A model generated the notes under the pieces. That model ran no database searches, was not told the origin of the DNA, and saw nothing but the letters and a program-made list of their open reading frames with translations. The position numbers and the translations under genes were made by a program. This document shows positions 37,604-48,649 of a stretch of 64,000 nt of DNA, piece by piece (positions within the stretch are counted from its first letter, which is position 1; every line of letters begins with the position of its first letter). The DNA comes from Methanolobus vulcani. Its GTDB lineage: Archaea > Halobacteriota > Methanosarcinia > Methanosarcinales > Methanosarcinaceae. The stretch is from NCBI RefSeq assembly GCF_900100715.1, contig NZ_FNCA01000007.1, positions 1 through 64,000 of the forward strand, written 5' to 3'.

Positions 37604-38104
37604 TCATTCTTTTTGCTTTCCTGGCTTTCTTTTCTGGTACCTGTAAATAAATATAGCAATTGCAGGCAGGAAAGAAACTGCACATAGTGCGTATATTGTA
37701 CCGGAATTCATGATCCATAATAGCGGATTGGCTGACATAGGCCAGAGTGGAGTTATGTCGGTGTACAGAGGAGAATCCAGTAGTACATGACTCCATGTTC
37801 CTATAATTGAACCCAGTATGATTGAATTTAAAGAGTAACTCTGTTCGATTCTCAATTTTTCAGTTATCTTCTGCAACCCTCTTCTTTGCGAAAAAATGAC
37901 CCATGCAAGTATTAATCCTACAATAGTTGCAGCCAGGAAAGTATGAAACGGTCCATGCAAAGACCGACAGCCCGTAAAAAGACAGTAAGTTGCACGTACA
38001 TCAATTATGATACTGCCAAGCAAAATAGAAAAAAGGTTGACCTTTTTCTCGAAGAGTTCTCCGAGGAGAAAGGCCGGTCCTAAATGAAAAGGTGTGAAGG
38101 GCAT
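37604..38104 (-). CDS. Membrane-bound metal-dependent hydrolase-like protein (COG1988)
   Basis: 166 residues with four hydrophobic segments and conserved polar residues MPFTPFHLGPAFLLG, HGPFHT and WSHVLLDS. These His/Asp positions match the YdjM/COG1988 membrane hydrolase family. Function unproven. It ends exactly next to tag on the opposite strand and starts 5 bases after the sppA stop. Confidence 0.7.
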   Translation of the reverse strand: MPFTPFHLGPAFLLGELFEKKVNLFSILLGSIIIDVRATYCLFTGCRSLHGPFHTFLAATIVGLILAWVIFSQRRGLQKITEKLRIEQSYSLNSIILGSIIGTWSHVLLDSPLYTDITPLWPMSANPLLWIMNSGTIYALCAVSFLPAIAIFIYRYQKRKPGKQKE

Positions 38105-38109
38105 TCATA

Positions 38110-39363
38110 TCAGGTAATGTATCCGTAAGGGCTGTCCTCATAGTAATACGCCAGTTCAGAGGTTGAATCTGCATTTGTCTCTGAGCCAAAAAGCATACTT
38201 GAAAGCGTTGGCTTGTTCATGTAGACTATTGTCGGATCCTCTATTCCTGCAAGATCCGCTGCAATGTCAAGAGCATCATAGAAATTACCCAGTTCATCCA
38301 CAAGCCCAAGTTTCTTTGCTTCTCTGCCAGTGTAAATTCTACCATCTGCAAGACTTTTGACCTCACTGACACTCATATCCCTGCCTTCTGCCACATCCGC
38401 GACGAAATTGCTGTAAACTTCCTCTACAACCTTGTTGGCGTATTCTTTTTCATCATCGGAAAGTCCTCTGGCAGGATTTCCCATGTCTTTGAACTCACCG
38501 GACTTTACGATGTAGTATTGTATGCCTTCTTTGTCATAGTATTCTGACAGATTCTGGAATTGCCATATAGTACCTATACTTCCGGTCATTGTTGACGGGT
38601 TAGCAACGATCAGGTCTGCCGGTGATGAGAGGTGGTAGGCTGCACTGGCTGCTGTACTTCCCATTGAGACAACTACGGGCACTCCGCTTTCACTTGCTTT
38701 TTTAACTTCTTCGTATGCTTCTTCACCAGCTGTTGAAGCTCCTCCTCCGCTGTTGACACGCAATACTATGGCTTTCACATCTCCGTCATTCAGTGCTTTT
38801 CTGATGTTATCAGAGATATCTTCCGAGCTGGCGTAGCCAAGTCCGCCTGGTACACTGCTAGTAACCAGAGTTCCTTCTATGTAAATAACAGCTATCTTAT
38901 CGTTTGAAGAATAAAGGCTGCCGTTGAATGACTGGTAAATAACTGCAAAACTTGCGCCGATGACGAACAGGAGAACCAGGACAAAGGCAATATACTGCCA
39001 TTTACGGCTTTTCTTCTTAACGACAGGAGTTTCACGGGATGGTTCGTAATAACCTCTTCCTGCTTTTGTTGTAGGTTCTGCCAATTTCTCCTTTACAGGA
39101 GTTTCTGAAGCAGCATTTACAGCTTCACTACTCTTAATGTCGTTTGAAGTCTTCTTTTCCGCCTGAGTTCCAGCTTCTACCCGAACAGGTTCAGAAGTTT
39201 CAACTCTAACAGACGACTCATCTTCAGCACTTGCTTCTATTTCAGTATCTTCGGATACGACGTTGGTCTGGATCTCGTCGTTCCCGTTTTTATCATAACT
39301 ATACGGGTAAAGATGATATTCGACATCATCTTCTGTGTTTTTTTCTGAATTATCTCCGTTCAT
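38110..39363 (-). CDS. sppA: Signal peptide peptidase SppA, with long acidic N-terminus
   Basis: 417 residues. An acidic, Glu/Asp/Ser/Thr-rich cytoplasmic tail (about 1-120) precedes a membrane helix (about 125-146) and an S49 protease domain. Catalytic Ser lies in MGSTAASAAYHLSSP; the early VLRVNSGGG and late GRIYTGREAKKLGLVDE are family marks. It degrades cleaved signal peptides and membrane-protein fragments. The disordered tail is longer than usual. Confidence 0.9.
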   Translation of the reverse strand: MNGDNSEKNTEDDVEYHLYPYSYDKNGNDEIQTNVVSEDTEIEASAEDESSVRVETSEPVRVEAGTQAEKKTSNDIKSSEAVNAASETPVKEKLAEPTTKAGRGYYEPSRETPVVKKKSRKWQYIAFVLVLLFVIGASFAVIYQSFNGSLYSSNDKIAVIYIEGTLVTSSVPGGLGYASSEDISDNIRKALNDGDVKAIVLRVNSGGGASTAGEEAYEEVKKASESGVPVVVSMGSTAASAAYHLSSPADLIVANPSTMTGSIGTIWQFQNLSEYYDKEGIQYYIVKSGEFKDMGNPARGLSDDEKEYANKVVEEVYSNFVADVAEGRDMSVSEVKSLADGRIYTGREAKKLGLVDELGNFYDALDIAADLAGIEDPTIVYMNKPTLSSMLFGSETNADSTSELAYYYEDSPYGYIT

Positions 39364-39501
39364 CTATTCGCTCCATCCCGCATATAAAATGTATTTGCAC
39401 ATTCAAAAAGCTTCCCTTGTGGCTAGCGAGCGAAATATATTTTATAATTGCACGCAATGCAACACACTATATATTGATCATATTTTTAGTGGAGATAATA
39501 A

Positions 39502-41541
39502 ATGTCAAACATTCCTTCTGATAAACCCGTGCTTGTGACATGTGGTCTTCCGTATGCGAACGGAAAAGCGCATGTGGGGCACCTTAGAACATACATTCCC
39601 GCAGATATTTTTGTGAGATCTCTCCAGAAGAACTCACAGGAAACAACATTTGTATGTGGTTCTGATACCCACGGAACTCCTATTGTTGTGAATGCAGAGG
39701 AACTTGGTCTCACACCTAAAGAGCTTGTGCAGCAGTACCATACTCATTTTGATGAAGTTTTCAAGAAGATGGGTGTGAACTTTGATGCATTCGGAACAAC
39801 CGATGATAAAGAGAACCACAACCGTACAACTGAGATCGTTGACAAGCTTATTGATAAAGGCTATGTGTATCCAAAGGTCATCGAGATAGCTTATTGCCCT
39901 CAATGTGACCGTTTCCTTCCTGACAGGTATGTTGCAGGAACATGTCCTCACTGTGGTGAGAAAGCACGTGGAGATGAGTGTGACCAGGGTTGTGGAAAAC
40001 ACCTGGAGCCTGGAGAGCTTAAGGAGCCCGTTTGTACAATATGTAAAGGTCCTGCTGAATACAAGGAACAGGAGCACTTTTTCTTCAAGCTGTCCGAGTT
40101 CAAGGACTTCCTCATGGAACACCTTGAGAACCTTGGTGGCACACTGAACGCACGTAATTATGCAATGGGCTGGATAAAGCAGGAACTTACAGACTGGTGT
40201 ATTACCAGAAACCTTGAATGGGGTGTAAGGTTCCCGGGACACGATGACCTTGTCGTATATGTCTGGGTTGATGCACCTATTGGTTACATGGCTTTCACAG
40301 AAGAGTGGGCAGAAGCAACCGGTGGAGACTGGGAGAAATTCTGGAAAGGTGACTGTCCGATAGTTCACTTCATTGGTGGAGACATCATTTACCACCACTG
40401 CATTTTCTGGCCGGCAATGCTCAAGGGAGCAGACTACAGCCAGGCATCTGCAGTTGTTGCATCAGGTATGCTAAAAATTGAGGACAAGACATTCTCCAAG
40501 AGCCGCGGATATGTTGTATGGGTTGAGGAAGATTACCTTGACCATGGTTTCCACCCGGACCTTCTCAGGTACTATCTTGTAAGTTACACTTCACACACCA
40601 AAGAGGTCAATTTCTCATGGAAGATATTCCAGGACAAGATCAATACTGAACTTGTTGGTGTGCTGGGCAATTTCCTGTACAGGAACCTGCTCTTCGCTTT
40701 CAAGAACTTCGGTGAGATTCCTGAGGGAGATATTGATCTGGAGGTCATAGAGAAGATCAATTCAACCATTGAAGAAGTAATAAGAGCAAACTCTGAATAT
40801 GAGTTCAAGAAGGCTGCTGATACTGCAATGGCCCTTGCATCATACGGAAATTCATACTTCCAGTCAAACGAACCCTGGAAGCTCATTAAAGAAGATAAAG
40901 CCGCCTGCGGAAAGGTTGTAAAGAACTGTATCCAGCTTGCTAAGGCACTGATCCTGCTGTTTGAACCAATGACACCAGGCAGCATGGAAGTTGCATGGAA
41001 GCAGATAGGCATGGATTCAGATGTCCATGAAGTTACATACGAGGAAGCAACCGTTCCTGTTGTAAGCGGAACAAAACTCGCCAAGCCTGAAATTCTGTTC
41101 ACCAAGCTTGAGGATGACAAGATAGCACAGATGGAAGCAATATCATCAAAGCGCGTAAAGGCAGCAATGGCAAAAGAAGCAGGCATTAAGGAAGTAGAAA
41201 TAATGGAATATAAAGACGAAATAGAATATGATGATTTTGCAAAACTTGATATCAGGGTTGGTAAGATCGTTACCGCTGAGAAGATCAAGAAATCAAAGAA
41301 ACTCCTGCGTCTTCAGGTTGATATAGGAGATGAGGAACCAAGACAGGTTGTTGCAGGTCTTGCAGAGTACTACGAGCCTGAAGAGATGGTAGGTAAGGTA
41401 GTGAATGTTCTTGTAAATCTGAAGCCTGTAAAGCTCTGTGGCGTTGAATCACAGGGAATGCTTTTGGCAGCAGATGCCGGTGAGAGAGTTTCACTGCTGA
41501 CAACTGACAAGGATATGGGACCCGGTTCCTGCATCAGATAA
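39502..41541 (+). CDS. metG: Methionyl-tRNA synthetase
   Basis: 679 residues, class I. HIGH motif in [11 protein letters not shown]; zinc knuckles [19 protein letters not shown] and CTIC; KMSKS as KTFSKSRGY; anticodon domain; C-terminal OB-fold tRNA-binding domain from about 570 ([12 protein letters not shown]). A single-chain enzyme with the appended domain, as in Methanosarcinaceae. Confidence 0.96.
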   Translation: MSNIPSDKPVLVTCGLPYANGKAHVGHLRTYIPADIFVRSLQKNSQETTFVCGSDTHGTPIVVNAEELGLTPKELVQQYHTHFDEVFKKMGVNFDAFGTTDDKENHNRTTEIVDKLIDKGYVYPKVIEIAYCPQCDRFLPDRYVAGTCPHCGEKARGDECDQGCGKHLEPGELKEPVCTICKGPAEYKEQEHFFFKLSEFKDFLMEHLENLGGTLNARNYAMGWIKQELTDWCITRNLEWGVRFPGHDDLVVYVWVDAPIGYMAFTEEWAEATGGDWEKFWKGDCPIVHFIGGDIIYHHCIFWPAMLKGADYSQASAVVASGMLKIEDKTFSKSRGYVVWVEEDYLDHGFHPDLLRYYLVSYTSHTKEVNFSWKIFQDKINTELVGVLGNFLYRNLLFAFKNFGEIPEGDIDLEVIEKINSTIEEVIRANSEYEFKKAADTAMALASYGNSYFQSNEPWKLIKEDKAACGKVVKNCIQLAKALILLFEPMTPGSMEVAWKQIGMDSDVHEVTYEEATVPVVSGTKLAKPEILFTKLEDDKIAQMEAISSKRVKAAMAKEAGIKEVEIMEYKDEIEYDDFAKLDIRVGKIVTAEKIKKSKKLLRLQVDIGDEEPRQVVAGLAEYYEPEEMVGKVVNVLVNLKPVKLCGVESQGMLLAADAGERVSLLTTDKDMGPGSCIR

Positions 41542-41748
41542 TTTTGTCTTTTTGGCAGGGGTGCATTCCGCACCTATTTATCTTTATTTTCTCTTTTTAA
41601 TTTAGTTTCTATAAATCTTTGTATTATTCTTTGGTATGATATTTTTATTTATGAATAATTTATATAATGCATATACTAATGCGGAACAATTACAAAGTTG
41701 CTCTTTTTGCTTCTTTTTATGTTCTATTGATTAACTGAGGCTACAAAA

Positions 41749-43851
41749 ATGGAAATGGAAAAAAGGGACCTTGTCCTTCATATAATTCTTTTTGTATCTT
41801 CAGTTCTTTTGATGATCCTTTTCAGTTATCTTATCTTTTCATCCAGTTTTCACAATATTGAGGAGCGTTATGCTATGCATAATACGCATATGGTAATCGA
41901 TGACATAGAAGATGACCAGGTGCAGGTTCTTAGGTCAAGCGCTTCAAATTTGGCACTTTATGCACAATATGAAATACAAGGCCCGGATTTCAATGAATTT
42001 GAGGATACGCTGTATAATAATGAATTGCTTGTAAATCATAATGTAGAATCTTTATTGATCTATAATACGACTTCGAAATCTCCTCTTTTTGAGTATACTA
42101 TCGATGAAGTTCCTTCTCCCACAGATCTTGAAACTTATTTAGTATCCCATCCTGAAGTATTTTCTAAATGTATGGATACTGGCTCAATTTCAGGTCTTGT
42201 CTTTCTTCCAGAAAGAACCTTGGTAGTTGCAATGAAATGCTTTTCTTCTGGAAGTGGAACAAATGGAACAAGTATGGTAATGGTTGTTTGTCATACAATT
42301 GATCTGAATAAATTAGGTATTACTCAAGACGGTGCAATTTCTATTGCTTTGGAAGATATCGATCCTCATTTTGAGATGAATGGAGAAGTACCAGGTAATA
42401 TAGCAGGTGAAGCTTCTGTTGGTAGTTTTGAAGAAGGAAGTCCCGCAGGAATGATTACTTTATATGATATCATGGGGCATCCTGTCAAAATGTTAAAAGT
42501 AGGAACAATGGGGCAGACAGAAGCCGAAGGAATTCAATTGATTTCTCTACTGGCTTTTTCATTATTAGCTATAAGTTCTATTGAACTTTATATTCATATC
42601 TATCTGGCAAAGAATATGAATTATGCCAAATTCAACCAGCTTATTCACGGACTTGGAAAAATTCAGAAGAGTGGGGACCTCACATCCAGAATTGAAATAG
42701 AAGGTGATGATGAGGTCAACTGGCTGGCCGGTGATATCAATAATATGTTGACATCACTTGAAGAAAAGGAAGGAAAATACCATTCTCTTTTTGAACAGTC
42801 AAATGATGCAATCATTATTTTTGGCCGGGGAGCTTCACTGGTTGATACAAACTCCAAGACCTCTGAATTGCTTGAATACGAGAAACCTGAGCTTTTTGAG
42901 ATTGATATCACTTCTTTGTCTCCCGAGGGATATTCTCCTAATCTGGCTGATATCTATGAGCAGACAATTAGGGATGGTTCTGTCAGGTCAGAGATTAAAC
43001 TGAAACTTTCCAGCAAAAGAGAAATTCATGCAGGTATCAGTTCTTCGGTGATTGATAAAGAAAAAGGTACGGTTCAGGTGATTATCCGGGATATAACTGA
43101 AACTAAGGTTTATGAAGAAGCTTTGTTGAATGCAAAGATCGAAGCTGATGCTGCTAACCATGCAAAAAGCCAGTTCCTTGCCAATATGAGCCACGAACTG
43201 CGTACTCCTTTGAATTCAATTATCGGTTTTTCAGACATGCTTCTCCTGAAGTCATTTGGTGATATCAATGAAAAGCAGGAACGTTACCTTAACAATGTTT
43301 CAAGCAGTGGAAAACACCTTCTTAATGTAATTAATGACATACTTGACCTGTCTAAGATAGAGGCAGGTATGATGGAGATGAATACCGATGATGTTGATGT
43401 TTCTGAATTAGTGAATGAGGTTATAGGAAATATTTCCTCTCTCGCAGTTAGAAAGAATCTCTCTCTTAAGTCTAATATTGATGAGCAACTGACAATCATC
43501 AAAGCTGACAGAACTAAAATCAGACAAACACTTCTCAATCTCCTGAGCAATGCGATGAAGTTTACTCCTGAGAATGGAAATGTTATCGTGGATGTTCGAA
43601 AAAGTGGAAAATATGCTATATTTTCAGTAAAGGATACAGGCATTGGTATATCAGAGTCTGACCTGAATTCTCTTTTCCACGAATTCACTCAGGTGGATTC
43701 TGCCCATAATCGCAAGTATCAGGGAACCGGACTAGGACTTGCTCTTGTAAAGAAGTTTGTGGAAATGCATGATGGCATTGTGTGGGTGGAAAGTGAACTG
43801 GGTAAAGGTTCTTGTTTCTACTTTGAGATTCCTGTTGATGGGAATGAATGA
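41749..43851 (+). CDS. Membrane PAS sensor histidine kinase
   Basis: 700 residues. Helix at about 12-32, extracytoplasmic sensor at about 35-255 of no recognised family, second helix at about 260-285, HAMP, PAS (about 340-460), HisKA with His482 in MSHELRTPLN, HATPase with LLNLLSNAMKFTP, KDTGIGIS and GTGLGLALV. No response regulator lies next to it, so the partner is unknown. Confidence 0.9.
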   Translation: MEMEKRDLVLHIILFVSSVLLMILFSYLIFSSSFHNIEERYAMHNTHMVIDDIEDDQVQVLRSSASNLALYAQYEIQGPDFNEFEDTLYNNELLVNHNVESLLIYNTTSKSPLFEYTIDEVPSPTDLETYLVSHPEVFSKCMDTGSISGLVFLPERTLVVAMKCFSSGSGTNGTSMVMVVCHTIDLNKLGITQDGAISIALEDIDPHFEMNGEVPGNIAGEASVGSFEEGSPAGMITLYDIMGHPVKMLKVGTMGQTEAEGIQLISLLAFSLLAISSIELYIHIYLAKNMNYAKFNQLIHGLGKIQKSGDLTSRIEIEGDDEVNWLAGDINNMLTSLEEKEGKYHSLFEQSNDAIIIFGRGASLVDTNSKTSELLEYEKPELFEIDITSLSPEGYSPNLADIYEQTIRDGSVRSEIKLKLSSKREIHAGISSSVIDKEKGTVQVIIRDITETKVYEEALLNAKIEADAANHAKSQFLANMSHELRTPLNSIIGFSDMLLLKSFGDINEKQERYLNNVSSSGKHLLNVINDILDLSKIEAGMMEMNTDDVDVSELVNEVIGNISSLAVRKNLSLKSNIDEQLTIIKADRTKIRQTLLNLLSNAMKFTPENGNVIVDVRKSGKYAIFSVKDTGIGISESDLNSLFHEFTQVDSAHNRKYQGTGLGLALVKKFVEMHDGIVWVESELGKGSCFYFEIPVDGNE

Positions 43852-43999
43852 TATTTCTGCAAATTCCGGAATCCTATTTTTTATTTATATCTCTATTTTT
43901 TATAGAACCTATGCATAATATGTGAAAATTTTTTATGTAATCTCTTCAAAAATCAAAAACTAAAAATATATCTATAACATGTTATAAGTAGGTATACGT

Positions 44000-45046
44000 A
44001 TGGCTTTGAGTACTGAGAAAAGAAATGTAACTTTGTATCTCGATGGTGGAAAAAAAGTTCCAGCGATTGATTTCATTAATTCACTTCAACATCTGCAAAA
44101 TATCCTTTATCATGTAGGAGATTATGTATTTGGAAATGGATGTCGTACAAGTGGTGTTTTTCCTCAGGAAGTCAAGGATTCATGCACTCTACTTTTTAAA
44201 GATATCAAAATGGGCAGTGTTGATGCAGAGCTGATAATTGGCGATGAACAAATTAGTATTACAGATGATGGGACGTTGGGGGAGATGGCAATATGTGCCA
44301 CAAATGATCTTCTCAAAGCCATATCAAAAAAAAGTATGTCAAAAGAAGAATTGTATCCTATAATAAACGACCCTCATCGTCTCAATAAATTACTAAAAGA
44401 ATTCTATTCAATATGTCCGGATACAGGCTCATCCAAAACAGTTTCAATTGGTTTTTGTGGTGAGACTCCGACTGAACTTTCATCCTATCATAAAGAAAAA
44501 TTACATGAGTTAATGAATAAACCAGCCGAAGAATATGAAAAAGAAATATTTGGTTGGGTATTTGATTTGAGAGTTGATCAACAAAAGAAGATTATGGTTG
44601 ATACTCCTGAGGGACAAATAAACTGTTTCTATGATAGCGAAATAGAAAATGATGTTAGAGAATATATTGGTAAGTTTGTAAGTGTGAAGGGGACAATGAA
44701 ACCGCATAATAAATATTATGCTATGTATATTGACAGCGAAGACTCTATTGAAGAATGCACTGATTATTCCCTTAAGCAAATGAGAGTAACAGATGAGCTG
44801 AAAACACTTCTAAAAGATGTACTACTTTTGATGGAAAGAGAAGATGACTGTTATGTTGCTTCAAACGATGACTTAGGAATTCTAGCTGTAAGTAATAGTA
44901 TGAAAGGCGTAATAAAAGAAGCTGAAGAACAGTTGTTTATACTCTATAAAGAATATGTTTTAACTGATGATAAACTAGCAGATAGCGGAGAGATTCTTTC
45001 AGAAAAACTAAAATCAATTGCAGGTGGTTCTAGTGGTTACCTTTAA
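44000..45046 (+). CDS. Unknown protein overlapping a HicA-like gene
   Basis: 348 residues, soluble, no family recognised. An N-terminal domain (about 1-100: LYLDGGKKVPAIDFINSLQH) is followed by a helical part and a beta-rich stretch at about 190-240 (WVFDLRVDQQKKIMVDTPEG) that could be an OB-like barrel. The region is more AT-rich than its neighbours and its codon use looks looser, suggesting transfer. It overlaps the next gene by about 15-29 bases, so the two form one unit. It may be the antitoxin or carrier partner, which is a guess. Confidence 0.7.
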   Translation: MALSTEKRNVTLYLDGGKKVPAIDFINSLQHLQNILYHVGDYVFGNGCRTSGVFPQEVKDSCTLLFKDIKMGSVDAELIIGDEQISITDDGTLGEMAICATNDLLKAISKKSMSKEELYPIINDPHRLNKLLKEFYSICPDTGSSKTVSIGFCGETPTELSSYHKEKLHELMNKPAEEYEKEIFGWVFDLRVDQQKKIMVDTPEGQINCFYDSEIENDVREYIGKFVSVKGTMKPHNKYYAMYIDSEDSIEECTDYSLKQMRVTDELKTLLKDVLLLMEREDDCYVASNDDLGILAVSNSMKGVIKEAEEQLFILYKEYVLTDDKLADSGEILSEKLKSIAGGSSGYL

Positions 45047-45308
45047 ACCTAAGGACATTGAAACTGCGTTATCTAAAAAAGGTTTCCATGCTAAACCGGA
45101 CAGTCATCATCGTTTATATGTTTATTATTTAGAAGATGGAAAGATAGCTTCAAGGACATTTATAAGTCATGGAAAAAAGGAGTATGGTAATATTCTGTTA
45201 AATAGAATGAAAAACCAGCTTCATCTTAGTAAAGAACAGTTACATGACCTAATAAAATGTCCTTTAACAAAGGAAGAGTTGGAAGATATCTATGAGAGCA
45301 AAGAATGA
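45018..45308 (+). CDS. HicA-like small protein (dsRBD fold), toxin candidate
   Basis: 96 residues from TTG 45018; GTG 45033 is an alternative start. TFKPKDIETALSKKGF then PDSHHRLYVYY, SHGKKEYGN and a helical tail follow the HicA pattern, in which the His after Ser/Gly is catalytic. HicA proteins cut mRNA. Normal HicB is absent; the upstream gene is far larger than HicB. Assignment rests on pattern only. Confidence 0.5.
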   Translation: MQVVLVVTFKPKDIETALSKKGFHAKPDSHHRLYVYYLEDGKIASRTFISHGKKEYGNILLNRMKNQLHLSKEQLHDLIKCPLTKEELEDIYESKE

Positions 45309-45327
45309 TTTTTCTCTGATCATTCTA
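45303..45327 (+). terminator. Terminator overlapping stop of HicA-like gene
   Basis: AGAATGAT and ATCATTCT pair exactly around nine bases; the stop codon lies in the first arm. An AT-rich tract with a T run follows. Confidence 0.6.
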
Positions 45328-45454
45328 TAAATATTTTACTTTTTTCGTTACTTCTATTATAACGCTCTGAAAAATCAGCAACATAAACAAACTTGCCTTT
45401 TCTGATATTGTTGGGTTTTTTCAGATATTTCTCATTTTTTTTGTTCCTGAGGTC

Positions 45455-45976
45455 TCACTTTTCCTCCAAAACCATCTCAAGATAAGATGTCCTGATGGAA
45501 TCCTCTTCTCCCATCTCAAAATTAGCCAAAAATGAGAATATCTGTTTTCGGTGGCCTTCTATATCGGATTCGGCACCTATCTCCACTTCCATGAATTCGC
45601 CAAGTCCTTCGACTTTGTCAAGACAGATGGTCATACCCTTGTACTTGTAGATCTCTCTTGTTTTCCTGACAACACCGGACTCACGGAATCCAAGCGCAAG
45701 CAGGATGCTTTGGGTTGTTCCACCGTCTACTTCGGTCTCGAATTCTTCTCTTGTTTTGGATAGAGTATCCAGTTTTTTGCCTTTGTAGGTCATGACAGAC
45801 CTGCCATCAACGGAGCGTATCCTAAGAGCTTCATCCGTTTTGGCAAAATCCCTGTCCGGGGAATTAAAATAGGTGTCGCAGTGGTGCTGGACACCCACAA
45901 AAACAGCACCCATGGTCGACAACTGCTCTTTTACCTGCTGGTGGTCGGCACGGGCTTTAACTTCAATTTCTAACAT
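45455..45976 (-). CDS. cyaB: Class IV adenylate cyclase-like CYTH protein (CyaB)
   Basis: 173 residues of the CYTH (triphosphate tunnel metalloenzyme) fold. The ExExK opening reads EIEVKARADHQQV; TYKGKKLDTLSKTREEFE and FMEVEIGAE supply the tunnel charges. Family members make cAMP or hydrolyse triphosphates; in archaea the true substrate is uncertain. Confidence 0.9.
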   Translation of the reverse strand: MLEIEVKARADHQQVKEQLSTMGAVFVGVQHHCDTYFNSPDRDFAKTDEALRIRSVDGRSVMTYKGKKLDTLSKTREEFETEVDGGTTQSILLALGFRESGVVRKTREIYKYKGMTICLDKVEGLGEFMEVEIGAESDIEGHRKQIFSFLANFEMGEEDSIRTSYLEMVLEEK

Positions 45977-45988
45977 TTGTGCAACTTC

Positions 45989-46378
45989 TTATTCTGGTAC
46001 GAACTTAGTACCGTAGTAGATCATACCGCGTTCTCCGGCCTGTCCAAGCTTCCTGAACACAGGTTTGACCTTCATGCCTATCTTCACTGTCTCAGGCTCG
46101 CATATGATCTGGCTTGTGAGGCTTGGTCCTTCATCCAGTTTGATAATTCCAAGGACATAAGGTGTCTGGTTCTCAAAACCTTCAGCAGCAGTGTGGATCA
46201 CGGTGAACGTCACAACCTCTCCGTTGCCGGAGAATTTGTAATCCTCTATCTCACCTTCACGTCTGCAAGCAGGACACATGTTACGTGGCGGGTAGAAATA
46301 TTCATCGCATTTCTTACAGTGCGTACCTACAAGGTTGTACCTGGCTATCTGTTTTCTCCAAAATCTTGGTACTGACAT
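45989..46378 (-). CDS. DUF35 zinc-ribbon/OB-fold protein of thiolase-HMGCS complex
   Basis: About 129 residues from ATG 46378 (AGGTGATC before it). Zinc ribbon HCKKCDE...CPACRR, then an OB fold with GEVVTFTVIHTA. In archaea this protein bridges acetoacetyl-CoA thiolase and HMG-CoA synthase in one channelled complex. It overlaps no coding of thiolase but lies directly after it. Confidence 0.92.
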   Translation of the reverse strand: MSVPRFWRKQIARYNLVGTHCKKCDEYFYPPRNMCPACRREGEIEDYKFSGNGEVVTFTVIHTAAEGFENQTPYVLGIIKLDEGPSLTSQIICEPETVKIGMKVKPVFRKLGQAGERGMIYYGTKFVPE

Positions 46379-46383
46379 GATGA

Positions 46384-47556
46384 TCACCTGTTCCTCGAGA
46401 ATATGTGTACAACAGCAGTCGCACCGGAACCTCCCACGTTGTGGGTCATTCCAATCTCTGCTCCGTCAACCTGACGTTTTCCTGCTTCTCCGCGAAGCTG
46501 CTCTACGATTTCAACAGCCTGCTTAACACCGGTAGCTCCTACAGGGTGTCCGCATGATTTGAGTCCTCCTGATGTGTTTACAGGTATCCTTCCACCAATT
46601 GCGGTCTCACCGTTCTGTGTTACGATTCCACCCTCACCTTTCTTAGCAAAGCCAAGGTCTTCAATTGCACAGATCTCAGCTATTGTGAAACAATCATGCA
46701 CTTCTACAAGGTCAATGTCCTTTGGCTGTAGACCTGCCATTTCATATGCTCTTTTTCCTGCTGCAACACTTGCATCAAGGGTTGTAATGTCCCTGCGGTC
46801 GTGCAGTGCAATTGTATCTGACGCCTGTGCGGTTGCCTTCACATAAATAGGAGTATCTGTGTATTCGTGTGCCACGTCTGCAGGTGCAAGCACAACAGCA
46901 GATGCACCGTCTGTGATTGGCGAGCAGTCGAATATATGAAGTGGGTCTGCCACCATGATGGATTTGAGTACTGACTCAACTGTAATTGGGGTTTTGTACT
47001 GGGCAATAGGGTTGTGCTGACCATTCTGGTGGTTCTTTACAGCAACCCGGGCAAGCTGTTCGCTTGTTGTTCCGTACTTGTGCATGTGCATTCTTGCGAT
47101 CATTGCATAAAGTCCTGGGAACGTTGCACCCATGATACCTTCCCATTCCCTGTCTGCTGCTGCTGCAAGAGCTGATGATGCCTTTGGTGAAGGTACATCT
47201 GTCATCTTCTCAGCTCCTGCTGCGATAACGATGTCATCCATTCCTGAAGCCACAGAATATATTCCCTGTCTGAGTGCAAGTCCACCTGAAGCACAGGCAG
47301 CTTCTACACGGGTTGAAGGCACATGAATGTCTTTTGCAAGGCCCGAATAATCAGCAATAAGAGCACCGATATGTTCCTGCTCTACAAACTGTCCGCCGCT
47401 CATGTTACCGACAAACATCGCATCTATCTTCTCACCTACAACACCGGCATCACTTACAGCACCTACACCGGCTTCAACTACAACGTCTCTGAAAGAACGG
47501 TCCCACAGTTCACCAAAAGTTGTGTTCTTAACACCTATGATTGCTACATCTCTCAT
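46384..47556 (-). CDS. Acetoacetyl-CoA thiolase
   Basis: About 390 residues from ATG 47556 (GAGGTG upstream). Nucleophile Cys in [15 protein letters not shown], His in [17 protein letters not shown], late Cys replaced by the MTHNVGGSG pattern of archaeal thiolases. It condenses two acetyl-CoA as the first mevalonate-pathway step for archaeal lipids. It stands between the zinc-ribbon gene and HMG-CoA synthase. Confidence 0.93.
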   Translation of the reverse strand: MRDVAIIGVKNTTFGELWDRSFRDVVVEAGVGAVSDAGVVGEKIDAMFVGNMSGGQFVEQEHIGALIADYSGLAKDIHVPSTRVEAACASGGLALRQGIYSVASGMDDIVIAAGAEKMTDVPSPKASSALAAAADREWEGIMGATFPGLYAMIARMHMHKYGTTSEQLARVAVKNHQNGQHNPIAQYKTPITVESVLKSIMVADPLHIFDCSPITDGASAVVLAPADVAHEYTDTPIYVKATAQASDTIALHDRRDITTLDASVAAGKRAYEMAGLQPKDIDLVEVHDCFTIAEICAIEDLGFAKKGEGGIVTQNGETAIGGRIPVNTSGGLKSCGHPVGATGVKQAVEIVEQLRGEAGKRQVDGAEIGMTHNVGGSGATAVVHIFSRNR

Positions 47557-47566
47557 TTTCCACACC

Positions 47567-48616
47567 TCATGCTATCTTTATCTTACCCTTATGCCTGGCA
47601 TACGTTGCGTAGTCTACATAGATCGGGTCTGCAAGAAGCTCTTCGACTTTCGGTGCATTGTCACGTATCTCATCTATCTTGTCGGTGACTGTTATGCTGA
47701 AAGCATCTCCACCGGCACCTGAACCGAATGCAGTTGCAAAGATACGGTCTCCTGGTTTTGCCTGGTCAAGTGTTGCTGCAATTCCCATCATACATGAGCC
47801 GGAATATGTGTTTCCAAGTCTTGGAACAACAAGTCCTGGTTTTATCTGTTCCTTGCTGAATCCAAGCATCTTGGCTGCACGGCTTGGGAACTTTCCATTT
47901 GGCTGGTGGAACACTGCATAGTCATAATCTTCAGGTTTTGTTTCCAGCTTGTTCATGAGTCCCTTTGCAGCGTTTGTTACGTGCTTGAAGTATCCTGGCT
48001 CCCCTGTGAATCTTCCGCCATGTTCCGGGTATGGCATTCCTTCACGTCTCCAGAAGTCAGGAGTGTCAGTTGTAAAAGAGTATGTGTCCTCGATAATTGC
48101 CACAAGTTCAGATTCCTTGTTACCGATGACATATGCTACACCACCGGCTGCTGCGGTATATTCAAGTGCATCTCCCGGTGCACCCTGTGCCACATCAGCA
48201 CCGATGGCAAGTCCAAGATCGATCATTCCTGAGCTGACCAGACCCATACATGCCTGGACTGCTGCGGTTCCTGCCTTACAGGCAAATTCAAAATCAGCTG
48301 CAGTCAGCACCGGAGTTGCTCCTGTTGCTTCTGCTACAATAGTACTGGTAGGTTTTACGGCATAAGGGTGGCTTTCAGAACCGGTGTATACCGCACCTAT
48401 TCTCTGCGCATCTATGTCTGACCTGTTTACTGCAGCCCTTGCAGCCTCCACTGCAATAGTAGCTGCATCTTCATCAACATCAGGAACTGCTTTCTCGTTG
48501 ACCATCAGTCCTGCTTTGAGAATCTCTGCATCGTCTCCCCATACGCGGGCGATGTCATCTACTTTTATTCTATATTTTGGTACATAGGCACCATATGAGA
48601 CTATCCCTACACTCAT
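47567..48616 (-). CDS. Hydroxymethylglutaryl-CoA synthase
   Basis: 349 residues from ATG 48616 (GGTGTTAAG upstream). Catalytic Cys in [17 protein letters not shown], His in [17 protein letters not shown], Glu near the N-terminus in [13 protein letters not shown]. Makes HMG-CoA for isoprenoids. Operon with thiolase and DUF35. Confidence 0.95.
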   Translation of the reverse strand: MSVGIVSYGAYVPKYRIKVDDIARVWGDDAEILKAGLMVNEKAVPDVDEDAATIAVEAARAAVNRSDIDAQRIGAVYTGSESHPYAVKPTSTIVAEATGATPVLTAADFEFACKAGTAAVQACMGLVSSGMIDLGLAIGADVAQGAPGDALEYTAAAGGVAYVIGNKESELVAIIEDTYSFTTDTPDFWRREGMPYPEHGGRFTGEPGYFKHVTNAAKGLMNKLETKPEDYDYAVFHQPNGKFPSRAAKMLGFSKEQIKPGLVVPRLGNTYSGSCMMGIAATLDQAKPGDRIFATAFGSGAGGDAFSITVTDKIDEIRDNAPKVEELLADPIYVDYATYARHKGKIKIA

Positions 48617-48649
48617 CTTAACACCATTCAAATGTGCATTTAGTGGTAT

